From the NCBI GenBank assembly GCA_963720705.1, contig CAVRGJ010000018.1, forward strand, positions 48,119 to 112,118: a stretch of 64,000 bases of DNA, in the 5' to 3' direction. The notes beneath the pieces were generated by a model that searched no databases, had not been told where the DNA came from, and saw only the letters and a list, made by a program, of their open reading frames with translations. This document shows, in pieces, positions 16,183-24,479 of the stretch (position 1 is the first letter of the stretch; every line of letters starts with the position of its first letter). The position numbers and the translations under genes were made by a program. The DNA is from DASWJZ01 sp963720705 (GTDB lineage Bacteria > Pseudomonadota > Alphaproteobacteria > Rhizobiales > Afifellaceae).

Positions 16183-17508
16183 CTAACGGCCGCGCCTCGT
16201 CTTTTTCGTCGACCTCTTCTTCGCGGCCCCTTTCTTTGCAATTGGCCGCTTCGCCTTGGCCGGTTTTTTCTTTTTCGCGGGCGGCCCCTTCTTCTTCGCG
16301 GCCTTCTTCGCCTTCTTAGGCGCCGCCTTCTTCGCAGGACGCTTCGCGCTTCGAGTCGGTGTGCGCTTCGGTGCCGGGCCCGCAACGGCCGGGTCGAACA
16401 TCGCCGCCGCGTCGCTCTCCGCGAAGGAGGCTGGCCGCTCGGCCGGCGCCAGGATCGTGTTGCCGCCGTTCACCACCGCTTCCATGACGTCGAGGACATG
16501 GAGCGCCAGCCTGCCGCTTGCATGATGCGAACGGCCGCTCCGCAGCGCCGCGATCATATCGGCGATGCCGAGAGCGCGGTAGTTCGCCTGGCGCGGCGCG
16601 TCTGCCGGCCAGTTGGGGCGGCCGAGCGGCAGCTCTTGCGAATCGTGCGCGACCCAGTCGCCGTCCCGCGCACTGGTCTGAACCACGCCGCCATAGAAAT
16701 TCGGATCTGGAACGCGCAGCGTGCCCTCCGTGCCGTAAAGCTCGATCGGCGGATGGCTGTGCTTCCAGACGTCCCACGTCGCGGCGAAGGTGAGCAGCAC
16801 GCCTGACGCGAACTCAAGCAGCGCCAGGCAGGTCGTCGGCGTCTCCACCTTGATGCGGTAGCCCTTGCGCGGTCCAGCCGAAGTGACGATGCGCTCCGCG
16901 AACCCGGTGCGCGTCGCGGAGTCCACGCGCTCCACCGGTCCGAGCAGGTTAACAAGCGCCGTGATGTAATAGACGCCGACGTCGAGCACCGGGCCGCCGC
17001 CCTTCTTGAAGAAGAACTCCGGGTCCGGGTGCCAGTGCTCCATGCCGTGCGACATCAGGAAGGCGCTGCCGGAGAGGATGCGCCCGACAGCGCCGTCGTC
17101 GATGAGCTTGCGGGAGAGCCTACCGCCAGCGCCGAGGAAGGTGTCGGGCGCGCAGCCGATCATGAGGTTACGGCTCTCCGCTTCCACCACGACCTTGCGG
17201 CCGAGCTCGGCGTCAACGGCGAGCGGCTTTTCCGAGAAGACGTGCTTGCCGGCTGAAAGCGCGGCGAGCGACACCGCGCCGTGCGCGGCCGGGACCGTCA
17301 GGTTGACGACGAACTGGATGTCGTCGCGCGCGAGGAGCGCATCGACCGGCATCGCTGGAACGCCGAACTTCTTGCCTTGCGCCTCAGCCACCTCGGGCCT
17401 CGTGTCGGCACAGGCACGCACCTTTACCCCCGGTGCATGCGGGAGGTTGGTCAGGTAGATCGTGGAGATATTCCCGCAGCCGATAATTCCAACGCCAATC
17501 TCGTCCAA
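16183..17508 (-). CDS. Gfo/Idh/MocA oxidoreductase with histone-H1-like basic tail
   Basis: Predicted NAD(P)-dependent sugar dehydrogenase. The first ~370 residues are a normal family member: Rossmann motif GIIGCGNISTIYL, the catalytic-lysine motif FSEKPLAVD, and GGGPVLDVGVYYI. The last ~62 residues (bases about 16186-16371) consist almost only of Lys, Ala, Pro and Arg with AKK and PAKK repeats, as in histone H1 or AlgP-like bacterial tails. I see no frameshift joining the two parts. The start is the TTG at 17508 (AGGGAGG five bases upstream), 10 bases after the upstream isomerase stop. It is the last gene of a sugar ABC operon. The sugar is unknown. Confidence 0.88.
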   Translation of the reverse strand: MDEIGVGIIGCGNISTIYLTNLPHAPGVKVRACADTRPEVAEAQGKKFGVPAMPVDALLARDDIQFVVNLTVPAAHGAVSLAALSAGKHVFSEKPLAVDAELGRKVVVEAESRNLMIGCAPDTFLGAGGRLSRKLIDDGAVGRILSGSAFLMSHGMEHWHPDPEFFFKKGGGPVLDVGVYYITALVNLLGPVERVDSATRTGFAERIVTSAGPRKGYRIKVETPTTCLALLEFASGVLLTFAATWDVWKHSHPPIELYGTEGTLRVPDPNFYGGVVQTSARDGDWVAHDSQELPLGRPNWPADAPRQANYRALGIADMIAALRSGRSHHASGRLALHVLDVMEAVVNGGNTILAPAERPASFAESDAAAMFDPAVAGPAPKRTPTRSAKRPAKKAAPKKAKKAAKKKGPPAKKKKPAKAKRPIAKKGAAKKRSTKKTRRGR

Positions 17509-17518
17509 GAAGGCCTCC

Positions 17519-18271
17519 CTACCAGGCGGAAACTGTTTTGAACGACCGGCGGGCAAAGCGCTCGAAGTCGTTCGGGTTGTCGTGCTCCATCACCAGGTAC
17601 TTGACCCCCGGCAGATTGATCGCGGGCATCAGCCTTTTCCAGTCGAGCACGCCGTGGCCGACGTCCGCCTGGCCATCCTCCTCGGCGTTCTCTCCCTTCG
17701 GCGCCAGGTCTTTGACGTGGAGCGCGATGACGCGGTCCTTGTATTTCGCGATCCAGTCGGCGGCACTCTCGCCCGCCCATTCGATCCAGCCGATGTCGGC
17801 CTGCCAGTGGAGACCCGGCGCCGCAGCGAAGATGTGGTCGAGCGGATAGCTGCCGTCGGGAAGTTTCGCGAACTCGAAGTTGTGGTTGTGCCAGGCAAGC
17901 CCGATGCCGTGCGCGGCGAGCTTCTTCTGATAGCCGGAAAGCTCCTTGCCGAGTTTGTCCCAACCCGCGGCGCCCTGCGTCCGTTCCTCCTGGGGGACGG
18001 CCGGAACGATGACCTCCTTAATCCCGAAATCCTTCGCGATCTTGGCGACAGCCTCGACGTCGGCGCGTAGCCGCTCGATCCCGATATGCGCGGTCGGAGT
18101 GGCGAGCTTGTATTCCTTCAACCCCGCGCGAAGCGCCTCCGGCTCCGCAAACAGCCCGCCATAGGGCTCGACGTTGCGGTAGCCGAGCTTGGAGAGCAGC
18201 GCGAGCTGGCTGTCGAGCGGGGGAAACTTCCGCGCCGAATAGAGCTGGAAGGAAACACGATCGGTATTCAA
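17519..18271 (-). CDS. Sugar phosphate isomerase/epimerase family TIM-barrel protein
   Basis: 250 residues of the xylose-isomerase-like TIM-barrel fold (AP endonuclease family 2). Metal and active-site residues are recognisable in WHNHNFEF, QADIGWIEWAG, HVKDLAPKGE and MEHDNPND. It begins MNTDRVSFQLYSARK, without a signal peptide, so it is cytosolic. Relatives include IolE-like dehydratases and ketose or 3-keto-sugar epimerases. The exact reaction cannot be read from sequence. It lies between the ABC ATPase gene (14 bases) and the Gfo/Idh/MocA gene (10 bases), a pairing common in operons for glycosides, inositols and other sugars oxidised before cleavage. Confidence 0.88.
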   Translation of the reverse strand: MNTDRVSFQLYSARKFPPLDSQLALLSKLGYRNVEPYGGLFAEPEALRAGLKEYKLATPTAHIGIERLRADVEAVAKIAKDFGIKEVIVPAVPQEERTQGAAGWDKLGKELSGYQKKLAAHGIGLAWHNHNFEFAKLPDGSYPLDHIFAAAPGLHWQADIGWIEWAGESAADWIAKYKDRVIALHVKDLAPKGENAEEDGQADVGHGVLDWKRLMPAINLPGVKYLVMEHDNPNDFERFARRSFKTVSAW

Positions 18272-18285
18272 GGAAGCACTCCTTG

Positions 18286-19365
18286 TTAGAGACGCAACCC
18301 GGTCTTTGCGTCGAAGACGTTGACCCTTTCAATAGGGAAGGCGACCGACACCTGGTCACCGCGCCGGATCGTGCTCTCGCCCTCGACGCGAACCGAGAGC
18401 GGCTCGCCGGCGACCCGGCACCAGATGATGGTCTCCGCGCCCATCGGCTCGACCAGCTCAACCTGGGCATCAAGCCGATGCGAATTGTCGCTTCCGACCG
18501 CCACGTGTTCGGGCCGAACGCCGAGCTCCACCTCACCCGGCGGCAGCGATCCGTTCTTCCAAGAATAGCCCGACAGCGGGACCTTGACGCCTTCCGACTC
18601 GAAGACCGGAGTGCCGGAATCCCTAACCTTGCCGGCGCGGAAATTCATTGTGGGCGAGCCGACGAAGCCCGCGACAAAGCGGTTCGCCGGGCGGTGATAG
18701 ATGTTGTGCGGCGTGTCGAACTGCTGGATGACGCCTGCGTGCATGACCGCGATGCGATCGGCAAGCGTCAGCGCCTCGACCTGGTCGTGCGTCACGTAGA
18801 TCATCGTGACCTTGCCGAGCTGATTGTGGAGGCGCTTCAGCTCCACGCGCAGCTCGGCCCGGAGCTTGGCGTCGAGATTCGACAATGGCTCGTCGAAGAG
18901 AAAGACGTCGACGTCGCGAACGAGCGCGCGACCTATCGCGACGCGCTGACGCTGTCCGCCGGAAAGCTCCGCCGGCCGCCGTTTCAGAAGCGGCTCGATC
19001 TGCAGGATTTCGGCCGCCCGCGCCACGCGGCTTGCGATCTCGGCCCGCGGCACCTTGGCCATCTTCAGGCCGAAGCTCATGTTTCCTTCGGCCGTCATGC
19101 GCGGATAGAGCGCGTAGGACTGGAAGACCATGCCGATCCCGCGGTCCTTCGGCTCCTCCCATGTGACGTTCTTGCCGCCGATCCACACCTGACCGGCGTT
19201 GACGTCGAGCAGGCCAGCGACGGCGTTTAGAAGCGTGGACTTACCGCAACCCGAAGGCCCAAGGAGCACGACGAACTCGCCCTGCTCCACGTCGAGGTCC
19301 AGATCCTGCAGGACCCTCAAGTGGCCGAACCTTACGCCGAGCTTGCGGATGGAAACGCTCGCCAT
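18286..19365 (-). CDS. Sugar ABC transporter ATP-binding protein (UgpC/MsmK/GtsD type)
   Basis: 359 residues. It has Walker A GPSGCGKSTLL, Q-loop GMVFQSYALYPRM, signature ELSGGQRQRVAIGRAL and Walker B DVFLFDEPLSNLD. The H-loop YVTHDQVEA is followed by a C-terminal TOBE-type domain of about 110 residues with GVRPEHV, as in CUT1 sugar importers. Start at the ATG at 19365 (MASVSIRKLG). The longer frame from 19413 would run back into the permease gene. It follows the MalG-type permease by 5 bases and energises the import complex. Confidence 0.94.
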   Translation of the reverse strand: MASVSIRKLGVRFGHLRVLQDLDLDVEQGEFVVLLGPSGCGKSTLLNAVAGLLDVNAGQVWIGGKNVTWEEPKDRGIGMVFQSYALYPRMTAEGNMSFGLKMAKVPRAEIASRVARAAEILQIEPLLKRRPAELSGGQRQRVAIGRALVRDVDVFLFDEPLSNLDAKLRAELRVELKRLHNQLGKVTMIYVTHDQVEALTLADRIAVMHAGVIQQFDTPHNIYHRPANRFVAGFVGSPTMNFRAGKVRDSGTPVFESEGVKVPLSGYSWKNGSLPPGEVELGVRPEHVAVGSDNSHRLDAQVELVEPMGAETIIWCRVAGEPLSVRVEGESTIRRGDQVSVAFPIERVNVFDAKTGLRL

Positions 19366-19370
19366 TGGAC

Positions 19371-20297
19371 CTAGCCCTTGATTGCGCCGGCGGCGATTCC
19401 GCGCACGAACCACCTCCCAGAGATGAAATAGACGATGAGCGGCACGCCGGCGGCGAGGATCGTCGCCGCCATGTTGACGTTATATTCGCGCACCCCCGTC
19501 GTCGTGTTGACGATATTGTTGAGCTGCACCGTCATCGGCCAGTTCGGCCGGCCGGAAAAGATGATGCCGAAGAGAAAGTCATTCCATATTCCCGTCACCT
19601 GCAGAATGACGGCGACGATCGTGATCGGCACGGACATCGGCACCATGACGTGGAGAAAGGTCCTCCAGTAGCCGGCGCCGTCGACCCGCGCCGCCTTGAA
19701 CAGCTCGATCGGGAGCCCTGCGTAGAAATTCCGGTAGAGCAGCGTCAGGATCGGCATGCCGAAGATCGTATGCACGATGATGATGCAGGGGAGCGTCGAA
19801 AACAGCCCCATCATCCGAAATCCTATAATCAGCGGATAGATGACCACCTGATAGGGCACGAAGGCGCCGAAGAGGAGAACCCCGAAGAGGAGATTGGCGC
19901 CCTTGTAGCGCCAGAATGACAGCGTGTAGCCGTTGAGCGATCCGATAAGGATCGAGATGAGCACGCTCGGCACCGTGATCTTCACCGAGTTGACGAAGCC
20001 CGGGTGGAGGCCGAAGCAATCGCGTCCCGTGCAGGCGTGGAGCCAGGCGTCGGCCCAAGGCTGGAACGTGATCTTGGCGGGGAAGTTGAACAAATGCCCG
20101 AGCCGAATCTCCGGCATTCCCTTCAGCGACGTCACCACCATGACGTAGAGCGGGATCAAAAAGAACAGCGCTGAGATCACAAGGAAAATGTAGACGCCGA
20201 TCCGCCCCACCGACAGGTGCTTCGGCTTCGGCCCGTAGGGTTCATTCACCGCGGCCACATCTCGGGCATTTCGGAGGGCGATGTCACCGCTCGTCAT
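19371..20297 (-). CDS. Sugar ABC transporter permease (MalG/GtsC type)
   Basis: 308 residues with six membrane helices and the coupling-helix EAA loop ELFKAARVDGAGYWRTFLHVMVPMS. The N-terminal ~35 residues are a polar cytoplasmic stretch (MTSGDIALRNARDVAAVNE) ahead of the first helix. It ends in RWFVRGIAAGAIKG, the common end of MalG-type permeases. The open frame extends far upstream to 21257, but that part is only the shadow of the neighbouring permease. The start at 20297 overlaps that gene's stop by four bases. Confidence 0.92.
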   Translation of the reverse strand: MTSGDIALRNARDVAAVNEPYGPKPKHLSVGRIGVYIFLVISALFFLIPLYVMVVTSLKGMPEIRLGHLFNFPAKITFQPWADAWLHACTGRDCFGLHPGFVNSVKITVPSVLISILIGSLNGYTLSFWRYKGANLLFGVLLFGAFVPYQVVIYPLIIGFRMMGLFSTLPCIIIVHTIFGMPILTLLYRNFYAGLPIELFKAARVDGAGYWRTFLHVMVPMSVPITIVAVILQVTGIWNDFLFGIIFSGRPNWPMTVQLNNIVNTTTGVREYNVNMAATILAAGVPLIVYFISGRWFVRGIAAGAIKG

Positions 20298-21187
20298 AAG
20301 CTTGCCTCGGCGCGCGCCCGGCGGCGCCAGCTCACAATGCCGATGAACGAGAGAAGCACGATGATCGGGATCAGCATCATCGTCGCCGCTGCCATGCCCT
20401 GACCGACGTTCTGGCTGCTCGTGATCATGTCGATCACATAGAGCGCCGGCATGTTGGTCGAGATACCGGGCCCGCCGCCGGTCATCGCGACAATCAGATC
20501 GTAGACGCGTACCACGCCGACGCATTGAAGCACGAAGGCCGTGGCGAAGGCGCCGCGCATCATCGGAACCGCGATGAAAAGATAAGTGCGCCAGAGGGGG
20601 ATGCCGTCCACCTTCGCCGCCTTCCAGATCTCGGCATCGATGCCGCGCATGCCGGCAAGCAGGATCGCCATGGTGACGCCGCTCCCCTGCCAGACCCCGG
20701 CGACTACCAGGCCGTAAATCGCCGTGTTGATATCGACGAGCGGCGCAAAATTGAAGCTCGTCCAACCCCAATGATGCACGGCCGCCTGCAGGCCGAGATT
20801 TGGATCGAGCGCCCACTGCCAGACCAGGCCCGTCACGATCAGCGACATGGCGAAGGGGTAGAGGAAGATCGACCGCAGCAGGTCCTCCTGCCGAATGCGC
20901 TGGTCCATGAACACGGCCAGCAGGAAGCCGAAGGCCATGTTGCCGCCGATCGTCAGCAGCCCGAAGATCCAGATGTTGTAGACGGAGACGTGCCAGCGGT
21001 CCTCGCCCCACAGGCGCACATATTGCTGAAGCCCCACGAAGTGGAAATTCGGGAAGAGCTTCGAACTGGTGAACGACCAGAGGAACGTGAAGGCGATTCC
21101 TATGACGAAGACGCCGACCGAGACGAGGATCATCGGGACAGTCCCGATGATCGCATCGAAGTTGAAGCGCCGCCGCGCGCGAGCCAT
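20294..21187 (-). CDS. Sugar ABC transporter permease (MalF/GtsB type)
   Basis: 297 residues, six membrane helices, with the EAA loop EIWKAAKVDGIPLWRTYLFIAVPMM. Segments such as LFPNFHFVGLQQYVRLWGED and LYPFAMSLIVTGLVWQWALDP resemble the GtsB permease of glucose/mannose importers more than trehalose/maltose types. The start at the ATG at 21187 (MARARRRFNFDA) is chosen over a longer frame from 21277 that adds unrelated sequence. A hairpin terminator lies between this gene and the upstream binding-protein gene. Confidence 0.92.
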   Translation of the reverse strand: MARARRRFNFDAIIGTVPMILVSVGVFVIGIAFTFLWSFTSSKLFPNFHFVGLQQYVRLWGEDRWHVSVYNIWIFGLLTIGGNMAFGFLLAVFMDQRIRQEDLLRSIFLYPFAMSLIVTGLVWQWALDPNLGLQAAVHHWGWTSFNFAPLVDINTAIYGLVVAGVWQGSGVTMAILLAGMRGIDAEIWKAAKVDGIPLWRTYLFIAVPMMRGAFATAFVLQCVGVVRVYDLIVAMTGGGPGISTNMPALYVIDMITSSQNVGQGMAAATMMLIPIIVLLSFIGIVSWRRRARAEASL

Positions 21188-21326
21188 CAGGTCCGACCTT
21201 TTCGCGTCTCCGGGGCCGGGGCCAAGTCGATGCCCGACGCCGGTCCGCTCGCGGCACGTATCGTCGAAAAGAAACAATTCATCGGCGAGGCCCGCTTAGG
21301 AGCGCCGTCGCCTTCCACGACGACCG

Positions 21327-21358
21327 AAAAAGGAAGCGCCGCTTCGAGCGGCGCTCCC
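21327..21358 (-). terminator. Rho-independent terminator/attenuator after the sugar-binding gene
   Basis: On the minus strand a 12-base stem (21358-21347 with 21343-21332, one G-T pair) and a 3-base loop are followed by five T (21331-21327). It lies 9 bases past the binding-protein stop and before the permease genes. Partial termination here would give more receptor than permease, a known strategy in sugar ABC operons. Confidence 0.75.
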
Positions 21359-21367
21359 AAGCTCACA

Positions 21368-22630
21368 TCAATCGGAGTTCTTGATGATGTCGACGAATTT
21401 CGCCTGCGCGGCCTCGGCGGTCATCGAGTCATCGGCCCAGTATTGGGTGATGAGCGAGTTCAGCTGGTTCGAGGTGTCTTCCGTGATGAACCGCTGCACG
21501 CCGGACGCGATCTTGCTCGGGTCCTCGACAGCCTTCAGTGCCTTCTGCATACAAGGATCGGCCGTCGCCATGTCGACGTCGCCGCGCACCGGCATCGAGC
21601 CCTTGGCGTTATTGAAGGCAACCTGGACCGCCGGGCTGATCAGCAGCGCTGCGAGCCGTTTCTGCGCCGCTTCCTTGTCCGGGTCCTGCAGCTTCGGGAA
21701 AACGATCACGTCGCCGTCGGTCGAGACGATCGGATGATCTTCGTCGAGCCCGATCATGCAGCCGAAGTCCTTGACCCCGGTCATGCCGGCCGCGGAGAAC
21801 TCGCCACGTGCCCAGTCGCCCATGATCTGGAGACCGGCCTTGCCCGTGATCACAAGGTTCGTGGTGTCGTTCCAGTTGCGGTTGGCGTAACCGTCGTCGG
21901 TCCACTTCTTGAGCTCCTTCAGCTCGGTCAGGACCTGCTTCACGCCGTCGCCACCGGCGATGTCCGCGTCCTTCTCACCGTACATCTTGTCGCGCTGCTC
22001 GATGCCCAGCTTGTAGAGCATCAGCTGATCGAAGGCGCCCTTGATCTGCCAGCCGTTGCCGTCGCCACCAACCGCGAACGGAATGATGCCGGCGTCCTTC
22101 AGCTTCGGCGCATCGGCCACGAACTGATCGAAGTTAGTCGGGTTGTCGAGCCCAGCGGCCTTGAATGCAGACAGCGAGTACCAGCCCCACGGCCACGAAT
22201 GGATGTTGACCGGCACACAATACCAATGCCCATCGACGAGGCACGCCTTGCTGATCGACTTCGGACGGATCACGTCCGCCCAATGGCCCGCCTCGGCGAC
22301 GTCGTCGAGCTGCAAGAGCTGATCGTTCTTGATCAGCTCTTCGTATTCGCGGCCGGGATTGAACTGCGCCGCACCCGGCGGATCTCCGCCCAGGATGCGC
22401 TGCATGATCGTGGCGCGCGCGGTCTGGCCGAGCGCAATCGCGCTGTCGATCCAATGGTCGCCCTGCCCGTCATTGTCGAAAGCTTTCGCGAACTGCGACA
22501 CCGCCGCCGACTCGCCTTTCGATGTCCACCAATGGATGACTTCAAGATCGGTGGCCGCCGCAAGCGACGGCGCAATCAGCGCAACCGCCAGAGCGGTCGA
22601 GCCCAGCAATCCACGAATGTTAAGTCGCAT
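21368..22630 (-). CDS. Sugar ABC transporter substrate-binding protein (GtsA-like)
   Basis: Periplasmic receptor, 420 residues. Signal peptide GLLGSTALAVALIAPSLAAA precedes the mature start TDLEVIHWWTSKGESAAVSQF. Segments like RILGGDPPGAAQFNPGRE, YCVPVNIHSWPWGWYS, NLVITGKAGLQIMGDWARGEF and KGSMPVRGDVDM closely resemble the glucose/mannose receptor GtsA of pseudomonads as I recall it, so a hexose or hexose derivative is the likely ligand. The ATG at 22630 has GGGAGGA upstream. It is the first gene of the operon, with its promoter overlapped by a LacI-type operator. Confidence 0.92.
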   Translation of the reverse strand: MRLNIRGLLGSTALAVALIAPSLAAATDLEVIHWWTSKGESAAVSQFAKAFDNDGQGDHWIDSAIALGQTARATIMQRILGGDPPGAAQFNPGREYEELIKNDQLLQLDDVAEAGHWADVIRPKSISKACLVDGHWYCVPVNIHSWPWGWYSLSAFKAAGLDNPTNFDQFVADAPKLKDAGIIPFAVGGDGNGWQIKGAFDQLMLYKLGIEQRDKMYGEKDADIAGGDGVKQVLTELKELKKWTDDGYANRNWNDTTNLVITGKAGLQIMGDWARGEFSAAGMTGVKDFGCMIGLDEDHPIVSTDGDVIVFPKLQDPDKEAAQKRLAALLISPAVQVAFNNAKGSMPVRGDVDMATADPCMQKALKAVEDPSKIASGVQRFITEDTSNQLNSLITQYWADDSMTAEAAQAKFVDIIKNSD

Positions 22631-22709
22631 TTGTTTTCCTCCCTTGCGACGGCCGCATTGCGCGGCACGACTTCGATCGAGTTGCCGACGAAGCGGCGTT
22701 CGCATTTCT

Positions 22710-22723
22710 TGTAATCGTTTACA
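22710..22723. promoter_or_regulatory. LacI-type operator TGTAATCGTTTACA
   Basis: A 14-base near-perfect palindrome with the central CG typical of LacI/GalR operators. It sits just downstream of the predicted -10 of the transporter operon, where bound repressor would block initiation. The divergent gene encodes a LacI-family protein, which makes this its likely site. Confidence 0.7.
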
Positions 22724-22726
22724 TAA

Positions 22727-22754
22727 AGTGTATGAATAAAATCCAGGGTGTCAA
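22727..22754 (-). promoter_or_regulatory. Promoter of the GtsA-like ABC operon
   Basis: On the minus strand, a consensus TTGACA (22754-22749), a 16-base spacer and TACACT (22732-22727). The operator at 22710-22723 overlaps the expected start site. Confidence 0.6.
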
Positions 22755-22792
22755 TCCGTTTCTTCGGCTGCGCTGCACAAGACCTGTTGAAC

Positions 22793-23923
22793 ATGAAGAA
22801 AGCTCGACCCGCTTCCGGCCATTCGCTGCAACGGCCGGCGACTATTCATGATGTCGCCGCGCGCGCGGGCGTCTCCACCGCGACGGTGAGCCGTGCGCTC
22901 GCGACACCCGACCTCGTCAGCGATGACGCGCGCGCCCGCGTGGCAGCTGCAATCAAGGCAACCGGCTACACACCGAACGCCATGGCGCGCAGCCTGAGGG
23001 CGCGTTCCACGAAAATCGTGCTCGCTCTCATCCCCGGCATGAGCAACACCTTCTTCACGCCCATCCTCAATGCCATCGAGGACACGCTTTGGGCGGCCGG
23101 CTACGGCATGATCATTGGCGACACCGGTCGTCAGTCGGCAAAGGGCGTGGACCATGGGCGGCTGAAGGAACAGCACTACGTCCGGCTCGTGCGCAGCGGC
23201 CAGGTCGATGGCGTTATCCTGTTCACCGGGCGCCTGCCCCGCGACGAAGGCAGCGTACTGTCTCCGGACCAGATCCCGATGGCGCTCGTCTGCAATGAGA
23301 TCCCGGGGGAGGAGCGCATTTCCGTCTTCGATGTCGCCAACTACGCCACCGCGCGCGCGGCAGTCGACTATCTCGCGGCGCACGGACACCGGCGCATCGC
23401 GCATATTGCCGGCCCGCCGAAGAACGTCGAAGCGATGGCGCGTTCCCAGGGCTATCGCGACGCGCTTCGCGCGATCGATATTCCCTTCGACGAGATGCTC
23501 GTCTGGGGCGGCAGCTTCCGCTTCGAGGCCGGCGTTGCCGCGGGCAACCGCTTTCTGGAGCTCGGCATGCCGGCCTCCGCCATCTTTGCTGCCGCGGACC
23601 ACGCGGCGATCGGCTTCATCAAGACGGTGCGAGACGCCGGCATGCGCGTGCCGGAGGATGTCTCCATCATCGGCTTCGACGATATCGACTTTGCCGAGAC
23701 GATCGAGCCGCCGCTCACCACGATGCGCCAGCCGCGCGAAGAGCTTGGACGTGCCGCCGCGCTCGATCTTCTGAAGCGCATGGCAAGCGGCGGCTCCGAC
23801 CTGCCGCCGACTCGCATGCGGCTCGATTGCGCGCTGATCGAGCGCAGCAGCGTGCGCCAAGCCGACGAAACCGTGGCGTCGCGGGCCCGGCGGAAGCCCG
23901 CTCAGGCACCCGCCGCCGGTTAG
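22793..23923 (+). CDS. LacI family transcriptional repressor
   Basis: 376 residues. The N-terminal helix-turn-helix reads TIHDVAARAGVSTATVSRAL with the hinge helix ending NAMARSLRARST. A periplasmic-binding-like effector domain follows, with DGVILFTGR, GHRRIAHIAGP and EDVSIIGFDDIDFAE. It is the standard sugar-responsive repressor and is divergent from the GtsA-like ABC operon, which it probably controls through the palindrome at 22710-22723. The start at the ATG at 22793 (MKKARPASG) is likely. The open frame begins at 22748 but would include the operon's promoter. The C-terminus carries ~25 extra polar residues. Confidence 0.9.
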   Translation: MKKARPASGHSLQRPATIHDVAARAGVSTATVSRALATPDLVSDDARARVAAAIKATGYTPNAMARSLRARSTKIVLALIPGMSNTFFTPILNAIEDTLWAAGYGMIIGDTGRQSAKGVDHGRLKEQHYVRLVRSGQVDGVILFTGRLPRDEGSVLSPDQIPMALVCNEIPGEERISVFDVANYATARAAVDYLAAHGHRRIAHIAGPPKNVEAMARSQGYRDALRAIDIPFDEMLVWGGSFRFEAGVAAGNRFLELGMPASAIFAAADHAAIGFIKTVRDAGMRVPEDVSIIGFDDIDFAETIEPPLTTMRQPREELGRAAALDLLKRMASGGSDLPPTRMRLDCALIERSSVRQADETVASRARRKPAQAPAAG

Positions 23924-23933
23924 GTCGCTTCGA

Positions 23934-23950
23934 ACCGAGCGTAGCTCGGT
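23934..23950 (+). terminator. Small hairpin after the lacI-type gene
   Basis: ACCGAGC-gta-GCTCGGT, a 7-base stem with a 3-base loop, 10 bases past the stop. No T-tract follows. In the rest of the 279-base gap before the DUF1127 gene I see no other gene. Confidence 0.35.
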
Positions 23951-24202
23951 GGCGGGACGCTCGTCGCTACCGCCCGCAGTCGCCGAGCAGCACGGTCGTA
24001 CCTGTCCCGGCTTCCTCGATCTCCTTTGTTCCCTTGGACGTCGCCCGGCGGAGATTCCGCCAACTTCTTGAATTAACGGATGATTTACCCTTCGCCGCAA
24101 CGACTTCCGCTGCGCCGCAAAAGAAATCTCTTTTGCACTGCAGCGAAATCTTCCTGAAACAATCCGGCGGTATCCGCGCGGCTGTTGGAAGGACGGAAAA
24201 TC

Positions 24203-24463
24203 ATGACCACGAATACGGCTGCCTGGGACGCCGAAAGATCCCAGTCGATCGGCTTTCTCTCAATGATTCAGCGCGCTACGGAAGCGCTCGCTCGTGCCCG
24301 CGCAAAGCGGCGGACGTTGAGCGCGCTCGGCGAACTCGACGATCACGTGCTGGTCGACATCGGCGTCAACCCCAGCGACGTGCGCCGCAACCATCAGGCG
24401 GTGACCGACTGGGTAGTGCAGTCGCACAGCGGCACAGCACGGCTCGTCTTCGTCGGGCGCTAG
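24203..24463 (+). CDS. DUF1127 (YjiS-like) small protein
   Basis: 86 residues. The conserved DUF1127 core is RRTLSALGELDDHVLVDIGVNPSDVRR, a short basic, helical domain found in many alphaproteobacterial small proteins and linked in some species to phosphate, stress or RNA metabolism. An extra N-terminal helix of ~40 residues (IQRATEALARARAKR) precedes it. The ATG at 24203 has GGAAGGA upstream. It is alone on its strand and convergent with recJ, 16 bases away. Confidence 0.85.
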   Translation: MTTNTAAWDAERSQSIGFLSMIQRATEALARARAKRRTLSALGELDDHVLVDIGVNPSDVRRNHQAVTDWVVQSHSGTARLVFVGR

Positions 24464-24479
24464 GCGCTCGAAAACCCGG

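Noticed and set aside
19371..21257. 628-codon version of the MalG-type permease
   Set aside because: The first ~320 codons are the out-of-frame shadow of the MalF-type permease. The real start is the ATG at 20297.
20525..22714. Long plus-strand open frame (729 codons) opposite the sugar transporter genes
   Set aside because: It is antisense to well-supported permease and receptor genes, is full of Arg/His/Asp as expected of a shadow frame in GC-rich DNA, and has no recognisable domain.
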